Counted from the stretch's first letter, positions 36,237 to 45,954 are shown. The stretch is 62,312 bases of DNA from Methylobacter sp. (GCA_023229605.1 JALNYY010000008.1:1-62312), one strand, 5' to 3'. The notes: generated by a model not told the origin, from the sequence alone. Translations and numbers: made by a program.

Positions 36237-36821
36237 TTAAGTTTTACCGCTTTTTGTTTTTTTATTATCGCTAGGCTTTAATCATGTACCCTGCCAGCTT
36301 AACTTAGCGCGTTTGAGGGGGTAAAAAGAAGTCCACCGCTACGGTCATTAACGCGTCAGAGCCTACCGGCTTTACATCGATAAAACAACCGCAGCGGACT
36401 GGAGAAAAAAGCAGTCATTAACAGGATTCATTGAGCAACCAAAACACAGCCGAACCAGTATTGTTTTTCAGCCTTTACGGCAATTCACCGCACCAATCCG
36501 GCAATATGACAGCATTACGAATGGTTTAATATAAAATATCTTGCTGAACAACCTGAAAAGTCAGGACTTTTTGATTCAAATAGGTATGAAAACCTATAGA
36601 CTGAATCCACTAAAAAGAAAATAATATTCTATGTTTTATTCTCATTGTCCCGGCAAATAACCTAAAATATTTCAGGGACTACGAAGAAAACAGCCTAATT
36701 TAAAATAACGTCTTTTATTTATTGCCTGAGTTTTATGGGTAAACATTTAGTTCAACGTGATTTTAGCTTTTCAGCTGATAAACTTTAGCCCAGTAAAAAC
36801 AAATCAGCGGAGATATGAACC
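36237..36821. other. Gap with two tandem hairpins
   Basis: No gene is seen in 585 bp. CCTGA-AAAG-TCAGG at 36552-36565 is followed by a T-run, and GATTCA/TGAATC enclosing TAGGT/ACCTA lies at 36573-36607. These could be a terminator and a structured RNA or protein-binding palindrome. I cannot assign them to a known riboswitch. Confidence 0.35.
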
Positions 36822-37133
36822 ATGAATATGTATTATTTTCGGCACCCGTCGCGCCGGTCATCAATGACCCGGCGCATAGCTGACAGACGCGAGACCCCTT
36901 ACCCATTCGGCTCTCCGGAATGGATTGAAAACATAAAAAAACATTATCTGGTCTGGCCAAAATACAATCGCCGAGACGAAAGCAATCACACGAATGAAAG
37001 ACGTGCGCTTGATCGGCGGCGGCAACAGCTTTCCGAACAACGGCATCCCGAAAAAAAATCCTCGATGCCTTTAATTACGCCGGAAGAAAGAAAGCTGATT
37101 GAAGAGTTATATCTGAATGACGATCCGGACTAG
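36822..37133 (+). CDS. Unknown 103-aa Arg-rich protein
   Basis: A 103-residue basic protein with several RR pairs (RRSSMTRRIADRR, NERRALDRRRQQ), ending in a short acidic tail EELYLNDDPD. There is no signal peptide or membrane helix. It has GGAG 12 nt upstream. I recognise no family. It could be a small nucleic-acid or lipid-associated factor, but only its composition supports that. Confidence 0.5.
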   Translation: MNMYYFRHPSRRSSMTRRIADRRETPYPFGSPEWIENIKKHYLVWPKYNRRDESNHTNERRALDRRRQQLSEQRHPEKKSSMPLITPEERKLIEELYLNDDPD

Positions 37134-37160
37134 ACGATTCATCCGGGATTGGATTACGGG

Positions 37161-37589
37161 TTATGCTGCATTATCCATAAACCCTTTCATTTTCATGTCT
37201 GATTTTACAATGTGATCAACAAACCAGTTCCGCATTAGGCCATTTACTTTTACACTTATCTCTTTAGCTTCTTCCGCCGTAGCGTTCGCATTCTCGACAA
37301 AGCGGTAGATGCTCTTTTTAATGACATCTAATTCAGCCATAAGGCGCTGATGTCCGTTCTTATTTTCCTCGTAAAAAGGGAACATAAACCGGAGTTGCAG
37401 CTTTTCTTCATGGTCAAAATGATCCTCAGCAGACTCATACAACTGATCGATAAAAAACCTCAAAGAGTCTTTTTCATCGGGATGACGCAGCACCGCTTCC
37501 AGCGCATTAATCAGCGATATTATTAATTTGTGTTCTATATCAATATAGATATTTCCCACACTTAACCGAGGATCCCATTTTATTGGCAT
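37161..37589 (-). CDS. Bacteriohemerythrin
   Basis: The ATG at 37589 (MPIKWDPRLSVGNIYID) has AGAGGT 4 nt before it and starts at the usual family position; the frame extends 26 codons upstream. The 142-residue product has IDIEHKL, HFDHEE and DHIVKSD ligand segments. In the helix-C pair, the first His appears as Asn (FPFYEENKNGHQRLM in my alignment), so iron binding may be altered. Bacteriohemerythrins carry or sense O2 and are common in methanotrophs, where they deliver O2 to methane monooxygenase. Confidence 0.82.
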   Translation of the reverse strand: MPIKWDPRLSVGNIYIDIEHKLIISLINALEAVLRHPDEKDSLRFFIDQLYESAEDHFDHEEKLQLRFMFPFYEENKNGHQRLMAELDVIKKSIYRFVENANATAEEAKEISVKVNGLMRNWFVDHIVKSDMKMKGFMDNAA

Positions 37590-37768
37590 ACGTACCTCTA
37601 TGCGCGTTAGCTGCCGAACAATAATAAAGCCGCAAAACGATTGTAATAGGCCACTAAAACCGGCCATGTTTTATCATGGAACTCCTGTTCAAACTCCAAC
37701 GGGATTAGCCAAAGACTTTCAGGTAACGATTTGGACAGGCTCAGTTTTTAATAGTCTCGAACCTGCAT

Positions 37769-38491
37769 TTACCCTTTCAAATTTCCTGCATGCAATCCGC
37801 ATTCTTTTTTCGCTCCCGACTCCCACCACCAGCGGCCGGCCCTTTCATGCTGGTTAGGCAGCACAGCGCGGGTGCAAGGCTCGCAGCCTATGCTGATAAA
37901 GCCTTTTTCGTGCAATTCGTTATAAGGGACCTGATAGGCTTCAATATGATCCCAGACTTGCGCCGAACTCCAGTTGAGCAAAGGATTAAACTTAACCAGT
38001 TGATGCCCGGCAGTGGAAAATGCGCTGTCTATCTCCACTTCAGGAACCGTTTGCCGGGTATCCAGGCTTTGGTCTTTGCGCTGGCCGGTAATCCAGGCAT
38101 CCAAATGAGCCAGTTTACGCTTTAGCGGTTCAACCTTGCGGATACCGCAGCACTCCTGGTGCCCGTCCTCATAAAAACTGAACAGGCCTTTCTTTTTGAC
38201 GAAGCTATCCAGTACGTCCCTGTCCGGCGTCAATAATTCAATATCTATCCGGTAATGCTTCCTGACTTTTTCCATAAAACGATAAGTTTCAGGATGCAAA
38301 CGTCCGGTATCCAAAGAAAAAACCTGTATGTCTTTCCTGATAGCCACCGCCATGTCGATCAGCACCACGTCTTCCGCACCGCTGAACGAAATGGCGATGT
38401 TATCGAACAGCTCCAGCGCCTTTTTTAATATGACGCGCGGATTTTTACGCTCCAGCTCGGTTTGTAGTTGCTCTATATCGAATGTAGTCAT
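37769..38491 (-). CDS. cysH: Adenylyl-sulfate (APS) reductase, assimilatory
   Basis: The 240-residue protein is in the PAPS/APS reductase family with the P-loop-like SFSGAEDVVLI near 33-43. Cys pairs at ECCGIR near 131 and GCEPCTR near 200 bind a 4Fe-4S cluster, and CGLH near the C terminus carries the nucleophile Cys. The Cys pairs mark it as the iron-sulfur APS type rather than the cluster-free PAPS type. It makes sulfite from APS in the cytoplasm. It follows gshA by 10 nt, joining sulfate reduction with glutathione synthesis, which supplies the reductant. Confidence 0.9.
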   Translation of the reverse strand: MTTFDIEQLQTELERKNPRVILKKALELFDNIAISFSGAEDVVLIDMAVAIRKDIQVFSLDTGRLHPETYRFMEKVRKHYRIDIELLTPDRDVLDSFVKKKGLFSFYEDGHQECCGIRKVEPLKRKLAHLDAWITGQRKDQSLDTRQTVPEVEIDSAFSTAGHQLVKFNPLLNWSSAQVWDHIEAYQVPYNELHEKGFISIGCEPCTRAVLPNQHERAGRWWWESGAKKECGLHAGNLKG

Positions 38492-38501
38492 GATGTAAAA
38501 A

Positions 38502-40088
38502 TCAGCTTTGTGAAAAATAGCATTTCAAGAAATCGTCAAAAGGGATTTGCTCTTTGTTTTCGATTTCCTGCTGTTTGGCAAGGGATTCTGCGGCCATCTC
38601 ATTAAACTGCTGTGTCTTGACCTCATCCAGCTTATTGAGCTTGAAATACTGCTCGTGTTCAACAGAGGCATTAAATGCGAAACGGGCAAACGGCTGCCAA
38701 AGTTGCGCCATCTGCTCCAGGATTCGCGCAGATGCGGTTAAATCAGGATTATCGACTAACAGCTGCTGTTTTCCCAAAGCGGAACTGTAAGGTTTTTCCG
38801 CATCATCTTGATCAAGAATTGCACACACCGGTTGCATGATTTCAAGAATTTCGCCTGCCCAATCCTGCAAAGGTATTTTTCGTTGACCTTGATCGAGCTC
38901 CAGCCCCGGTTTTCTGCCAAAATGAGCAACAGCCAATTGATTGGCGTTGTTAATCCGGTGTTCCTGATCTGAAGTTTTCGGACTGTCTTGCAACAGGCAA
39001 GTGAGCAGCAGCGCTTCAATAAAACGGGCTTTATCTTCATCGATGCCGATAGGATTAAACAAATCCAGATCCAGTGAACGCATTTCTATGTAACGAACTC
39101 CGCGACGTTTAAGCGCCAAGGTCGGTTTTTCGCCGGATTCGGTAATTTGTTTAGGCCGGATAGTGCTGTAAAACTCGTTTTCAATCTGCAGAATATTGCT
39201 GTTCAGTTGACGGTATTGCCCATCGACCAGGGTGCCGATTTTTTCGTATTCAGGATAAGGCGTGTTAATGGCCGCACTCAAGCTGCTGACATAGCCGTCT
39301 ATAGAGTTGTAATCAATTTTCAGATTAGCCTGATTTTTACTCTTGTAGCCGATGTCGCTCATCCGTAACGAAGTCGCATACGGATGGTAAAGCGTGCCAT
39401 TGTCGAATTCTTCAAATTGCGCCATCAATTCCGGACGGCTGTTGAAGAAGCTTTTGCAAATGGCCGGCGATGCGCCGAATAAGTACAGAATTAACCAGCC
39501 CATACGCTGAAAATTCCTGATTAACCCAAAGTAGGCGCCGGCTGTGAACTGTTCCAGATTCAGTTGACTGTTTTCTGCTTTGTGCAAAACAGGCCACAGG
39601 GCTTCGGGTACGGAATAATTAAAATGGATGCCGGCAATCGACTGCATGGTCCTGCCGTAACGATGCCATAAACCGTGCCGGTAAACATGCTTCATCCTGC
39701 CTATGTTTGACGACCCGTATTCGGCGATCGGGATGCTTTCGTCTCCGTTAATGCCGCAAGGCATGCTTGCGCCCAGCAGAATTTCATTATCCAGATGCTC
39801 ATAAACAAACTGGTGTATGTTGCGCAAATAGCCCAGCGTGTCTTTTACATCGGCAAATGGCGGGGTAATCAATTCGATCAGCGCTTCGGAATAGTCTGTG
39901 GTGATGTACGGATGAGTCAGCGCGGAGCCTAATGCTTTGGGATGCGGGGTTTGGGCAATGAATCCGTCTTTGGATATGCGTAGGCTTTCTTTCTCTATCC
40001 CTTTAAGTCCTCCGCAAAGCAGTTGCCGGTGTCCGTTTACAGTAAGTTGATCCAAACGTGTTGAAAGCGCGTTATTCAAATTAGTCAT
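38502..40088 (-). CDS. gshA: Glutamate-cysteine ligase GshA
   Basis: The 528-residue protein is of the proteobacterial GshA type. It begins with GLKGIEKESLRIS near 28-40, then TTDYSEALIELITPP near 63-77. RYIEMRSLDLDLFNP near 330 is the catalytic Glu/Arg segment. It performs the first step of glutathione synthesis with ATP in the cytoplasm. It is first in a two-gene operon with cysH 10 nt later. Confidence 0.95.
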   Translation of the reverse strand: MTNLNNALSTRLDQLTVNGHRQLLCGGLKGIEKESLRISKDGFIAQTPHPKALGSALTHPYITTDYSEALIELITPPFADVKDTLGYLRNIHQFVYEHLDNEILLGASMPCGINGDESIPIAEYGSSNIGRMKHVYRHGLWHRYGRTMQSIAGIHFNYSVPEALWPVLHKAENSQLNLEQFTAGAYFGLIRNFQRMGWLILYLFGASPAICKSFFNSRPELMAQFEEFDNGTLYHPYATSLRMSDIGYKSKNQANLKIDYNSIDGYVSSLSAAINTPYPEYEKIGTLVDGQYRQLNSNILQIENEFYSTIRPKQITESGEKPTLALKRRGVRYIEMRSLDLDLFNPIGIDEDKARFIEALLLTCLLQDSPKTSDQEHRINNANQLAVAHFGRKPGLELDQGQRKIPLQDWAGEILEIMQPVCAILDQDDAEKPYSSALGKQQLLVDNPDLTASARILEQMAQLWQPFARFAFNASVEHEQYFKLNKLDEVKTQQFNEMAAESLAKQQEIENKEQIPFDDFLKCYFSQS

Positions 40089-40319
40089 AGAATGGGTACA
40101 TGCCCTGTAGTCCTTGTGTGCGGGTCATTATAAAGGGTTTGACTGATTGAAGAAATATTATCGCGGATATGAACCTGTTATAACGAGGGCAGTCGGCTAC
40201 CAAGAAATCAGCCTCAAAATGAAAAACCTGCATAAGGCAACCGTTTTTATTGCCGATAAACCTACCCTATACCCTTATAATCTTAATATTTCCAGATACC
40301 CCCCCTCAGGATGACCATC

Positions 40320-41807
40320 ATGTTTGAATCGGCAGAGCTTGGACACAAAATAGACAAAGCCACTTACGATATGGAAGCGCCCAAACTGCGCGAGGCGCTG
40401 CTGGAGGCGCAGATGGATTTGGCAAAGTCGCCCAGGTTTCCGGTTATTATTTTAATTGGCGGCCTTGATGGAGCTGGGCGCGGCGAAACCGTCAACTTGC
40501 TCAACGAATGGATGGATCCGCGTTTTATCCAGACTCACGGCATGGGCGAGCCGTCGGATGAGGAACTTGACCGCCCCATGATGTGGCGGTTCTGGCGCGA
40601 GCTTCCTCCCAAAGGCAGGATAGGCGTATTTCTCGGCTCCTGGTATACCTGGCCGATACTCAATCGTGTGACCGGGCGCACCAAGGCCGCCGATTTTGAC
40701 CAAAGCATGGAACGCGCCAAACGCCTGGAAAAAATGCTGACCGACGAAGGTGCGCTGATTCTCAAGTTCTGGATGCATTTATCAAAAGACAAACAGGAAA
40801 AACGCCTGAAACTGCTGGAAGCCAATCCGAAAACACGCTGGCGCGTAACCGGCCGCGACTGGAAACACTTCAAGCAGTACGACAAGTTCCGTATCGTGCA
40901 TGATAGCGTGATACGGCACACCAGCACGGCTGAGGCGCCGTGGACTATCGTCGAGGGCTACGATTCGCACTACCGCAACTTGACCGTAGGCAAGGTGATT
41001 CTGGACGCAATACGCAAACGGCTGGATGATGCTGATAAAAAAATCGTGGAAATTATTGCGCCGCCACCGCTGCCTTCGATAGACCAGCTCGATATTCTAA
41101 AGGTGCTGGATCTTAACCAGAAGATTGGCAAGAAGAAATTTAAGGCGGAACTGGAAAAATACCAGGGCAAGCTCGCTTTGCTGACGCGCGAAGACAAGTT
41201 TAAAGACATCACTGTAATAGCGATGTTCGAAGGCAATGACGCCTCCGGCAAGGGTGGCGCCATTCGCCGCATCACCGGGGCGCTGGATGCACGCTGGTAC
41301 AACATTATTCCGGTTGCCGCGCCTACCGAAGAAGAGCGCGCCCAACCTTATTTGTGGCGTTTTTGGCGGCACATTCCCAGGCGCGGCCGGGTGACGATTT
41401 TCGATCGTTCCTGGTATGGCCGCGTATTGGTCGAGCGTGTTGAAGGTTTCTGCTCAAAAACGGACTGGATGCGCGCTTACAGCGAAATCAACGATTTTGA
41501 AGCGCAGTTGGTCCGCCACAACATTGTGGTAGTCAAATTCTGGCTGGCCATCAGCAAGGAAGAGCAGCTCAGGCGTTTCAACGAACGCGAAGAAATCGGT
41601 TTCAAGCGCTTCAAGATCACCGAAGAAGACTGGCGCAACCGCGATAAATGGGATGATTACGAGCATGCGGTATGCGATATGGTGGACCGCACCAGCACAG
41701 AAATTGCGCCATGGACGCTGGTCGAGGCCAATGACAAGAACTTTGCGCGGATCAAAATACTGAAAACCTTATGCCAGCAGATTGAAGCGGCAATGAACAA
41801 AAAATAA
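40320..41807 (+). CDS. pap: Polyphosphate:AMP phosphotransferase (tandem PPK2)
   Basis: The start ATG at 40320 (MFESAELGHKIDKATYD) is preferred over 40311 because AGGA lies about 8 nt before it and known Pap proteins begin MFESAE. The 495-residue protein has two PPK2 domains: N-terminal P-loop GGLDGAGRGE (Arg in the Lys position) near 45-54, and C-terminal EGNDASGKGG near 303-312, which keeps the full motif. Two-domain PPK2 enzymes phosphorylate AMP to ADP with polyphosphate. The N-terminal half is usually the inactive one, in line with its changed Lys. It stands alone. Confidence 0.92.
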   Translation: MFESAELGHKIDKATYDMEAPKLREALLEAQMDLAKSPRFPVIILIGGLDGAGRGETVNLLNEWMDPRFIQTHGMGEPSDEELDRPMMWRFWRELPPKGRIGVFLGSWYTWPILNRVTGRTKAADFDQSMERAKRLEKMLTDEGALILKFWMHLSKDKQEKRLKLLEANPKTRWRVTGRDWKHFKQYDKFRIVHDSVIRHTSTAEAPWTIVEGYDSHYRNLTVGKVILDAIRKRLDDADKKIVEIIAPPPLPSIDQLDILKVLDLNQKIGKKKFKAELEKYQGKLALLTREDKFKDITVIAMFEGNDASGKGGAIRRITGALDARWYNIIPVAAPTEEERAQPYLWRFWRHIPRRGRVTIFDRSWYGRVLVERVEGFCSKTDWMRAYSEINDFEAQLVRHNIVVVKFWLAISKEEQLRRFNEREEIGFKRFKITEEDWRNRDKWDDYEHAVCDMVDRTSTEIAPWTLVEANDKNFARIKILKTLCQQIEAAMNKK

Positions 41808-41827
41808 TCGTAACTATTCACCGCAAA

Positions 41828-42706
41828 CTACTTGCCAACCGCTTGCAAATTCCAGGGCTGCGGATCGATAGCCGCTTCCAACGCCGCTTCGGTGCGGTCA
41901 TCCAGTTGGACAAAAAAATCCAGGCCGGTTTGTGCTTCGATATTGTCGATGCTGGTCAAAAATTGCGTCAACGGCTCTTTGCCGTTGACGGTTTGCGGCA
42001 TTAAAAAGCCCAACGCAACAGACGGTTTGCCGGGGGCGGCTTCGGTAATATAAATTTTGTAAAAGGCGTCCGGTATTTCCACCATCCAATCCGAACTTAA
42101 GCGCTCGACCGCGCCGCTAAAAACCGGCCCGGCGATGACCCATACCTTGCCGAACAGCTTGGCAAAATGCTTGATTTCCGCCTCCTCCAGCCGTTGCCAC
42201 ACTTGCTGATTGAGCTTGGGTTTTTGCGGGGTGACATTGGTCATCAAAAAACTGTCCGCCTGCCCTGCCCCGCCGTAAAGATGGCTGATTGCATAATTCG
42301 GCGCCATGTGCCCGCGGTCGTAGCCGCTTTTTTGATAACTCTCGTGACTGACCCGATTGATGCTGCGCCAGTCGGTTTCAAAGTGGCCGGGACGCTTCAG
42401 GGAGGGCGTGTTTTCTTCCGGGGTCAGCGCGTACTCCACCCACAGAGGGTTACCGCGCAAATCGGAATAACCCAGAATAAAGCCGCGATTGCGTAATATG
42501 CGAAACCAAGTGTCGCTGTTTTTGGCCTCAAGGGATTGCGGCGCGCCTTGGTAAAGCAAGGCAGGACGGGCGTAATAGCTTTCATAGCCATAACCGCCTG
42601 CACTCAGCCCAAGAACAATCAGCAGCAATAAGGGATGCCTGCGGCCTAGGCGGAATAATCCCGGCAATAACTTAAACAGGCTTAGTGGGAACGTTTTTTT
42701 GCGCAT
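41828..42706 (-). CDS. DNA/RNA non-specific endonuclease
   Basis: I start at the ATG at 42706 (MRKKTFPLSLFKLLPG); the longer frame runs into the DUF1249 gene. About 292 residues, with one N-terminal hydrophobic helix (LLLIVLGLSAGGYGYESYY). The beta-beta-alpha metal nuclease motif GYDRGHMAPN is near 150, and VWVIAGPVFSGAVERL follows. It is exported or anchored in the envelope and probably degrades nucleic acid for nutrients. It ends the minus-strand group after queD and DUF1249. Confidence 0.82.
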   Translation of the reverse strand: MRKKTFPLSLFKLLPGLFRLGRRHPLLLLIVLGLSAGGYGYESYYARPALLYQGAPQSLEAKNSDTWFRILRNRGFILGYSDLRGNPLWVEYALTPEENTPSLKRPGHFETDWRSINRVSHESYQKSGYDRGHMAPNYAISHLYGGAGQADSFLMTNVTPQKPKLNQQVWQRLEEAEIKHFAKLFGKVWVIAGPVFSGAVERLSSDWMVEIPDAFYKIYITEAAPGKPSVALGFLMPQTVNGKEPLTQFLTSIDNIEAQTGLDFFVQLDDRTEAALEAAIDPQPWNLQAVGK

Positions 42707-42744
42707 TAGCGTAGCGGCATGATGCTTCGACAGGCGCGAACGGA

Positions 42745-43197
42745 TTAGGCCAACGCTTCCTTTGCCGCGTCGGCGCTGAATAAATAGTCTTTTTTCAGGC
42801 AGTGATCCAGCCACTTTTGCAGGAAATAATTCAATCGCCACTTGTAATTCATAATTTCAATACTTAATCCAGGGTCTTTAAAAACCTGCGTCACGCTGGC
42901 GCGGACATGATCGCTTAACACTTCGGCCAGCTGCGCATCCAGATAAACTCTTATTTTTACGGCAGGCGCCAGATATTCATCCTTATTTTTATTGAAGCAA
43001 TGGCTAAGTTCCACTGTCATTGTGTGAGACGTGCGCTCTATGATTTCAAGATGCAGCGTGGAGTGTTGAGGAGCAAAACCGGTGGCGGTTTCCTTAAACG
43101 CCATTAAGCCTGGAATTAACTTAAAAAGCTTTTGATAGTTTGACTCGCAGACTTGTTCGAGACAGATTGATTTGTTGACCGGATTTACAAAACTCAT
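42745..43197 (-). CDS. DUF1249 family protein (YqiB-like)
   Basis: The ATG at 43197 (MSFVNPVNKSICLEQVC) gives about 150 residues and lies 9 bp after the queD stop; an earlier in-frame ATG overlaps queD. The sequence pattern CESNYQKLFKLIPG near 16-30 and RVYLDAQLAEV near 96 match the YqiB family, whose role is unknown. YNKWRLNYFLQKWLDHCL-like residues end it. It is in an operon with queD. Confidence 0.75.
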   Translation of the reverse strand: MSFVNPVNKSICLEQVCESNYQKLFKLIPGLMAFKETATGFAPQHSTLHLEIIERTSHTMTVELSHCFNKNKDEYLAPAVKIRVYLDAQLAEVLSDHVRASVTQVFKDPGLSIEIMNYKWRLNYFLQKWLDHCLKKDYLFSADAAKEALA

Positions 43198-43205
43198 GGC
43201 AGATG

Positions 43206-43610
43206 TCAGCTTTCCCGGTAGCAGGCGTGGGCGCTGGCGGTTTCCCATAACACTACCTGGGCGACGTTAAAGCCGGACTGCTTGAGATGCCGATAAATCA
43301 TTTTACTCAGAACTTCTGCCGTGGGATGTTCATCAAGGGCCAGGAAACGCTCCTTGTTTGCAGTGAGCATGGGGATGATCGGGTCGTCTTTATGAAGCAG
43401 GAAATTATGGTCGAGATGCTGGTCGATAAATGCCTCAACGCTATCTCTAATATCGGAAAAATCGCAGACCATGCCTTGGTCGTTGAGTTGTTCCTGCTCT
43501 ATCGAAATCGAGGCTTTAACACTGTGCCCGTGTAAATTGCGGCATTTTCCAGGGTGATTCATTAACCGGTGTCCGTAACAAAAATACACCTCTTTGGTAA
43601 TCGTATACAT
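43206..43610 (-). CDS. queD: 6-carboxytetrahydropterin synthase-like protein (QueD/PTPS family)
   Basis: The ATG at 43610 (MYTITKEVYFCYGHRL) fits the usual family start. The 134-residue protein has the zinc His triad YGHRL (near 13) and LHGHS (near 26-30), and Cys in KCRNLHGHS, the catalytic Cys. DHNFLL near 68 and EHPTAEVLS near 94 are conserved. It makes the first pterin of queuosine synthesis or a close pterin. It lies upstream of a DUF1249 gene in one operon. Confidence 0.85.
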   Translation of the reverse strand: MYTITKEVYFCYGHRLMNHPGKCRNLHGHSVKASISIEQEQLNDQGMVCDFSDIRDSVEAFIDQHLDHNFLLHKDDPIIPMLTANKERFLALDEHPTAEVLSKMIYRHLKQSGFNVAQVVLWETASAHACYRES

Positions 43611-43715
43611 AATAAAAATAAAGCAGTTCCGGTGATTTAAAAGCGGGAGCGTTGCCTGCATGGTGCAGGTAATAGGCGTGAGTACAACAGTGGAGCGGCG
43701 TAGCGTTAGGAAGCG

Positions 43716-44015
43716 TTACTCCCCTTTTATGCTCTTTATGGTGGCGGCAATCTCGTAACTGCCGTCGCCTAGTTCAGTGCTTCTGATAACCTCGATAAAA
43801 GCAGTCATTGAGGGGGTAACTGTATTTTTGGGGATGACGTTTATTTCCATTGCCTTGCCGGGATCAAAAAGACGATCGGCAATGAACGAAACACCGGCGC
43901 CGCTGATTGATGAGCAGCGTCCATGGTGCAATTCATCCGAATCCGCAAGCCTGTAAGTAACATCACAGTCTATTTCCATTCGAATATAATTGCGTTTTTC
44001 ATCATATCCCAGCAT
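43716..44015 (-). CDS. PilZ-domain protein
   Basis: The ATG at 44015 (MLGYDEKRNYIRMEID) has GGAG 7 nt before it. The 99-residue protein is a lone PilZ fold: EKRNYIR (RxxxR part) and DVTYRLADSDELHHGRC, then SISGAGVSFIADR (the D/NxSxxG part). These bind cyclic di-GMP. It lies near the type IV pilus cluster only loosely, so its target is unknown. Confidence 0.82.
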   Translation of the reverse strand: MLGYDEKRNYIRMEIDCDVTYRLADSDELHHGRCSSISGAGVSFIADRLFDPGKAMEINVIPKNTVTPSMTAFIEVIRSTELGDGSYEIAATIKSIKGE

Positions 44016-44223
44016 TTTATTTCTCCGCTCAAGTTTGCAGTCGTCGCGCTCACCGGCCCTACTGCAGGGCCTTGGTTGCAAAGTTTACTATAAACAGCAC
44101 AATAATGGCGCATGATTTACAACAGCGCTGTCAATTGAGCTATTCCACTGGATATTAACCTGACAATGTAATATGGTGCCGACTTTTACATCTTAAATAA
44201 ACGAGACTTCTGAGTATTATCTA

Positions 44224-45237
44224 ATGAATAAAGCAATCGTTTTAACCGGAATCACCACCACGGGCACACCGCATTTAGGTAATTATGTCGGCGCTATCAG
44301 GCCGGCCATTGCGGCGAGTAAGGACGCGAATGTTACGCCCTTTTATTTCCTGGCTGATTACCATGCGCTGATCAAATGCCAGGAACCGGAAAGAGTCAGG
44401 CAGTCCAGCCTTGAAATCGCCGCAACCTGGTTGGCTTTAGGACTGGACACGTCGAATGCGGTTTTCTACCGGCAGTCGGATGTACCGGAAATTTTGGAAC
44501 TCTCCTGGATGTTGACCTGTGTAGCGGCAAAAGGCCTGATGAACAGGGCGCATGCCTATAAAGCGGCGGTTGCCGAAAATGAGCAAGGCGGCGAAAACGA
44601 TGCTGATAAAGGCATTACCATGGGCTTGTTCAGCTACCCGATATTAATGGCGGCCGATATGCTGATGTTTAACGCCAATAAGGTTCCTGTAGGCAAGGAC
44701 CAGATCCAGCATATTGAAATGGCCCGGGATATTGCCGGGCGCTTCAATCACATTTACGGAGAACACTTTGTGTTGCCGGAAGCGGTCGTTGAAGAACATG
44801 CGTCAACATTGTTGGGCCTGGACGGGCGCAAGATGAGCAAAAGCTATAACAACACCATCCCGTTATTCGAATCCGAAAAGAAGCTGAAAAAACTCATCAA
44901 TAAAATCAAGACCAATTCGTTGGAGCCGGGCGAACCGAAAGATCCCGAAGGCTGCACTTTATTCGGTATTTATCAGGCCTTCGCCACCCAGGCGGAAGTG
45001 GCTGAAATACGGCAACGCTATGCGAATGGCATCGCCTGGGGTGAAATGAAGCAGGTGCTGTTTGAGCATATTAATGAACACCTTATTCCGGCAAGGGAAC
45101 GTTATGAGGCATTGATGCAGGCGCCCGAACATATAGAAGACCAATTGCAGGAAGGCGCAAAAAAAGCGCGTGCAGTCAGTGTTCCGTTCATGCAGGAATT
45201 GCGTAAAGCCGTCGGGATCTCGCGGATTTCTTTATGA
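44224..45237 (+). CDS. trpS: Tryptophanyl-tRNA synthetase
   Basis: The 337-residue protein is of normal length for the class I enzyme. It has TPHLGNYVGA near 14-23 (HIGH-type), and GRKMSKSYNN near 201-210 (KMSKS). PVGKDQIQHIEMARDIA near 157 is also typical. It charges tRNA-Trp in the cytoplasm. It stands alone. Confidence 0.96.
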   Translation: MNKAIVLTGITTTGTPHLGNYVGAIRPAIAASKDANVTPFYFLADYHALIKCQEPERVRQSSLEIAATWLALGLDTSNAVFYRQSDVPEILELSWMLTCVAAKGLMNRAHAYKAAVAENEQGGENDADKGITMGLFSYPILMAADMLMFNANKVPVGKDQIQHIEMARDIAGRFNHIYGEHFVLPEAVVEEHASTLLGLDGRKMSKSYNNTIPLFESEKKLKKLINKIKTNSLEPGEPKDPEGCTLFGIYQAFATQAEVAEIRQRYANGIAWGEMKQVLFEHINEHLIPARERYEALMQAPEHIEDQLQEGAKKARAVSVPFMQELRKAVGISRISL

Positions 45238-45399
45238 CGCCAGTGACGTCCCGCAACCGACTCAGGCAAGCATTAATGTGACCAGCCGTACTCCGTTGCT
45301 TTGGACAGGGGACACTGTATTCATCGGCCTGCTCCGGACATCGAACGGATTTCCCCGGCGCAGGGGGTTTACCGGGAGGACCGTGATGAAAGCCTGTGA

Positions 45400-45897
45400 C
45401 TACAACAGTTGTCCCAGCGCAAAAGCGCTAAAATAAGTGGCTATAAAATAGAACAGAGACAAGACCAGACTGGCGAAAATATTGATCGATAGAACTTGCC
45501 TGATGATATAGGTTACCAGCGCAAAATCCCAAAATAAAAGCAGCGAAAAAAAATAATAACTTGAAGCGTCTTCGCTTACGGTCAGCCAGATCAACACCGG
45601 CACAAGGAACAGCGCGACTATGTTTGCACAAAACATGATCGCTGTCGTCACTTGTACATAGGCGTATAAAGTCCTGTTAAAGAACAGCATGACCCCTATA
45701 AACATAAACGATAATAATGTCGCTATACTGACTTCGGTAAATGATTCTATCGGGTCGTCGGTCATGTTCGCCTGCATGAAATACTCAACAACAAAATAGA
45801 ACAATAGATTTTGTTTGAAAAAATCGACTGATCTGGGTAGCTCAAGCGGGTTATGTTTTAACCAGCATAGCGGCAGGTATTGTTTTAAAACATCCAT
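45400..45897 (-). CDS. Unknown four- to five-helix membrane protein
   Basis: A 165-residue protein with an N-terminal polar region (LPLCWLKHNPLELPRSVDF) and about four to five helices, such as FMFIGVMLFFNRTLYAYVQV and FALVTYIIRQVLSI. No signal peptide or catalytic motif. I recognise no family, though the layout resembles Yip1-type proteins. It lies 67 bp after the dynamin-like gene, with a GC-rich hairpin between them, and may be its membrane partner. Confidence 0.6.
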   Translation of the reverse strand: MDVLKQYLPLCWLKHNPLELPRSVDFFKQNLLFYFVVEYFMQANMTDDPIESFTEVSIATLLSFMFIGVMLFFNRTLYAYVQVTTAIMFCANIVALFLVPVLIWLTVSEDASSYYFFSLLLFWDFALVTYIIRQVLSINIFASLVLSLFYFIATYFSAFALGQLL

Positions 45898-45929
45898 AGT
45901 TACCTAGAGTTTTTTTACAAACTATTTAA

Positions 45930-45954
45930 ACCCCGGGGCGCAAGCCCCCGGGGT
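45930..45954 (-). terminator. GC-rich hairpin between the dynamin-like gene and the membrane gene
   Basis: ACCCCGGGG and CCCCGGGGT pair perfectly over 9 bp with a 7-nt loop. Read on the minus strand it is followed by TTAAATAG, a weak T-rich tail. It probably attenuates rather than fully ends the transcript, so the downstream gene may be expressed at a lower level. Confidence 0.6.
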
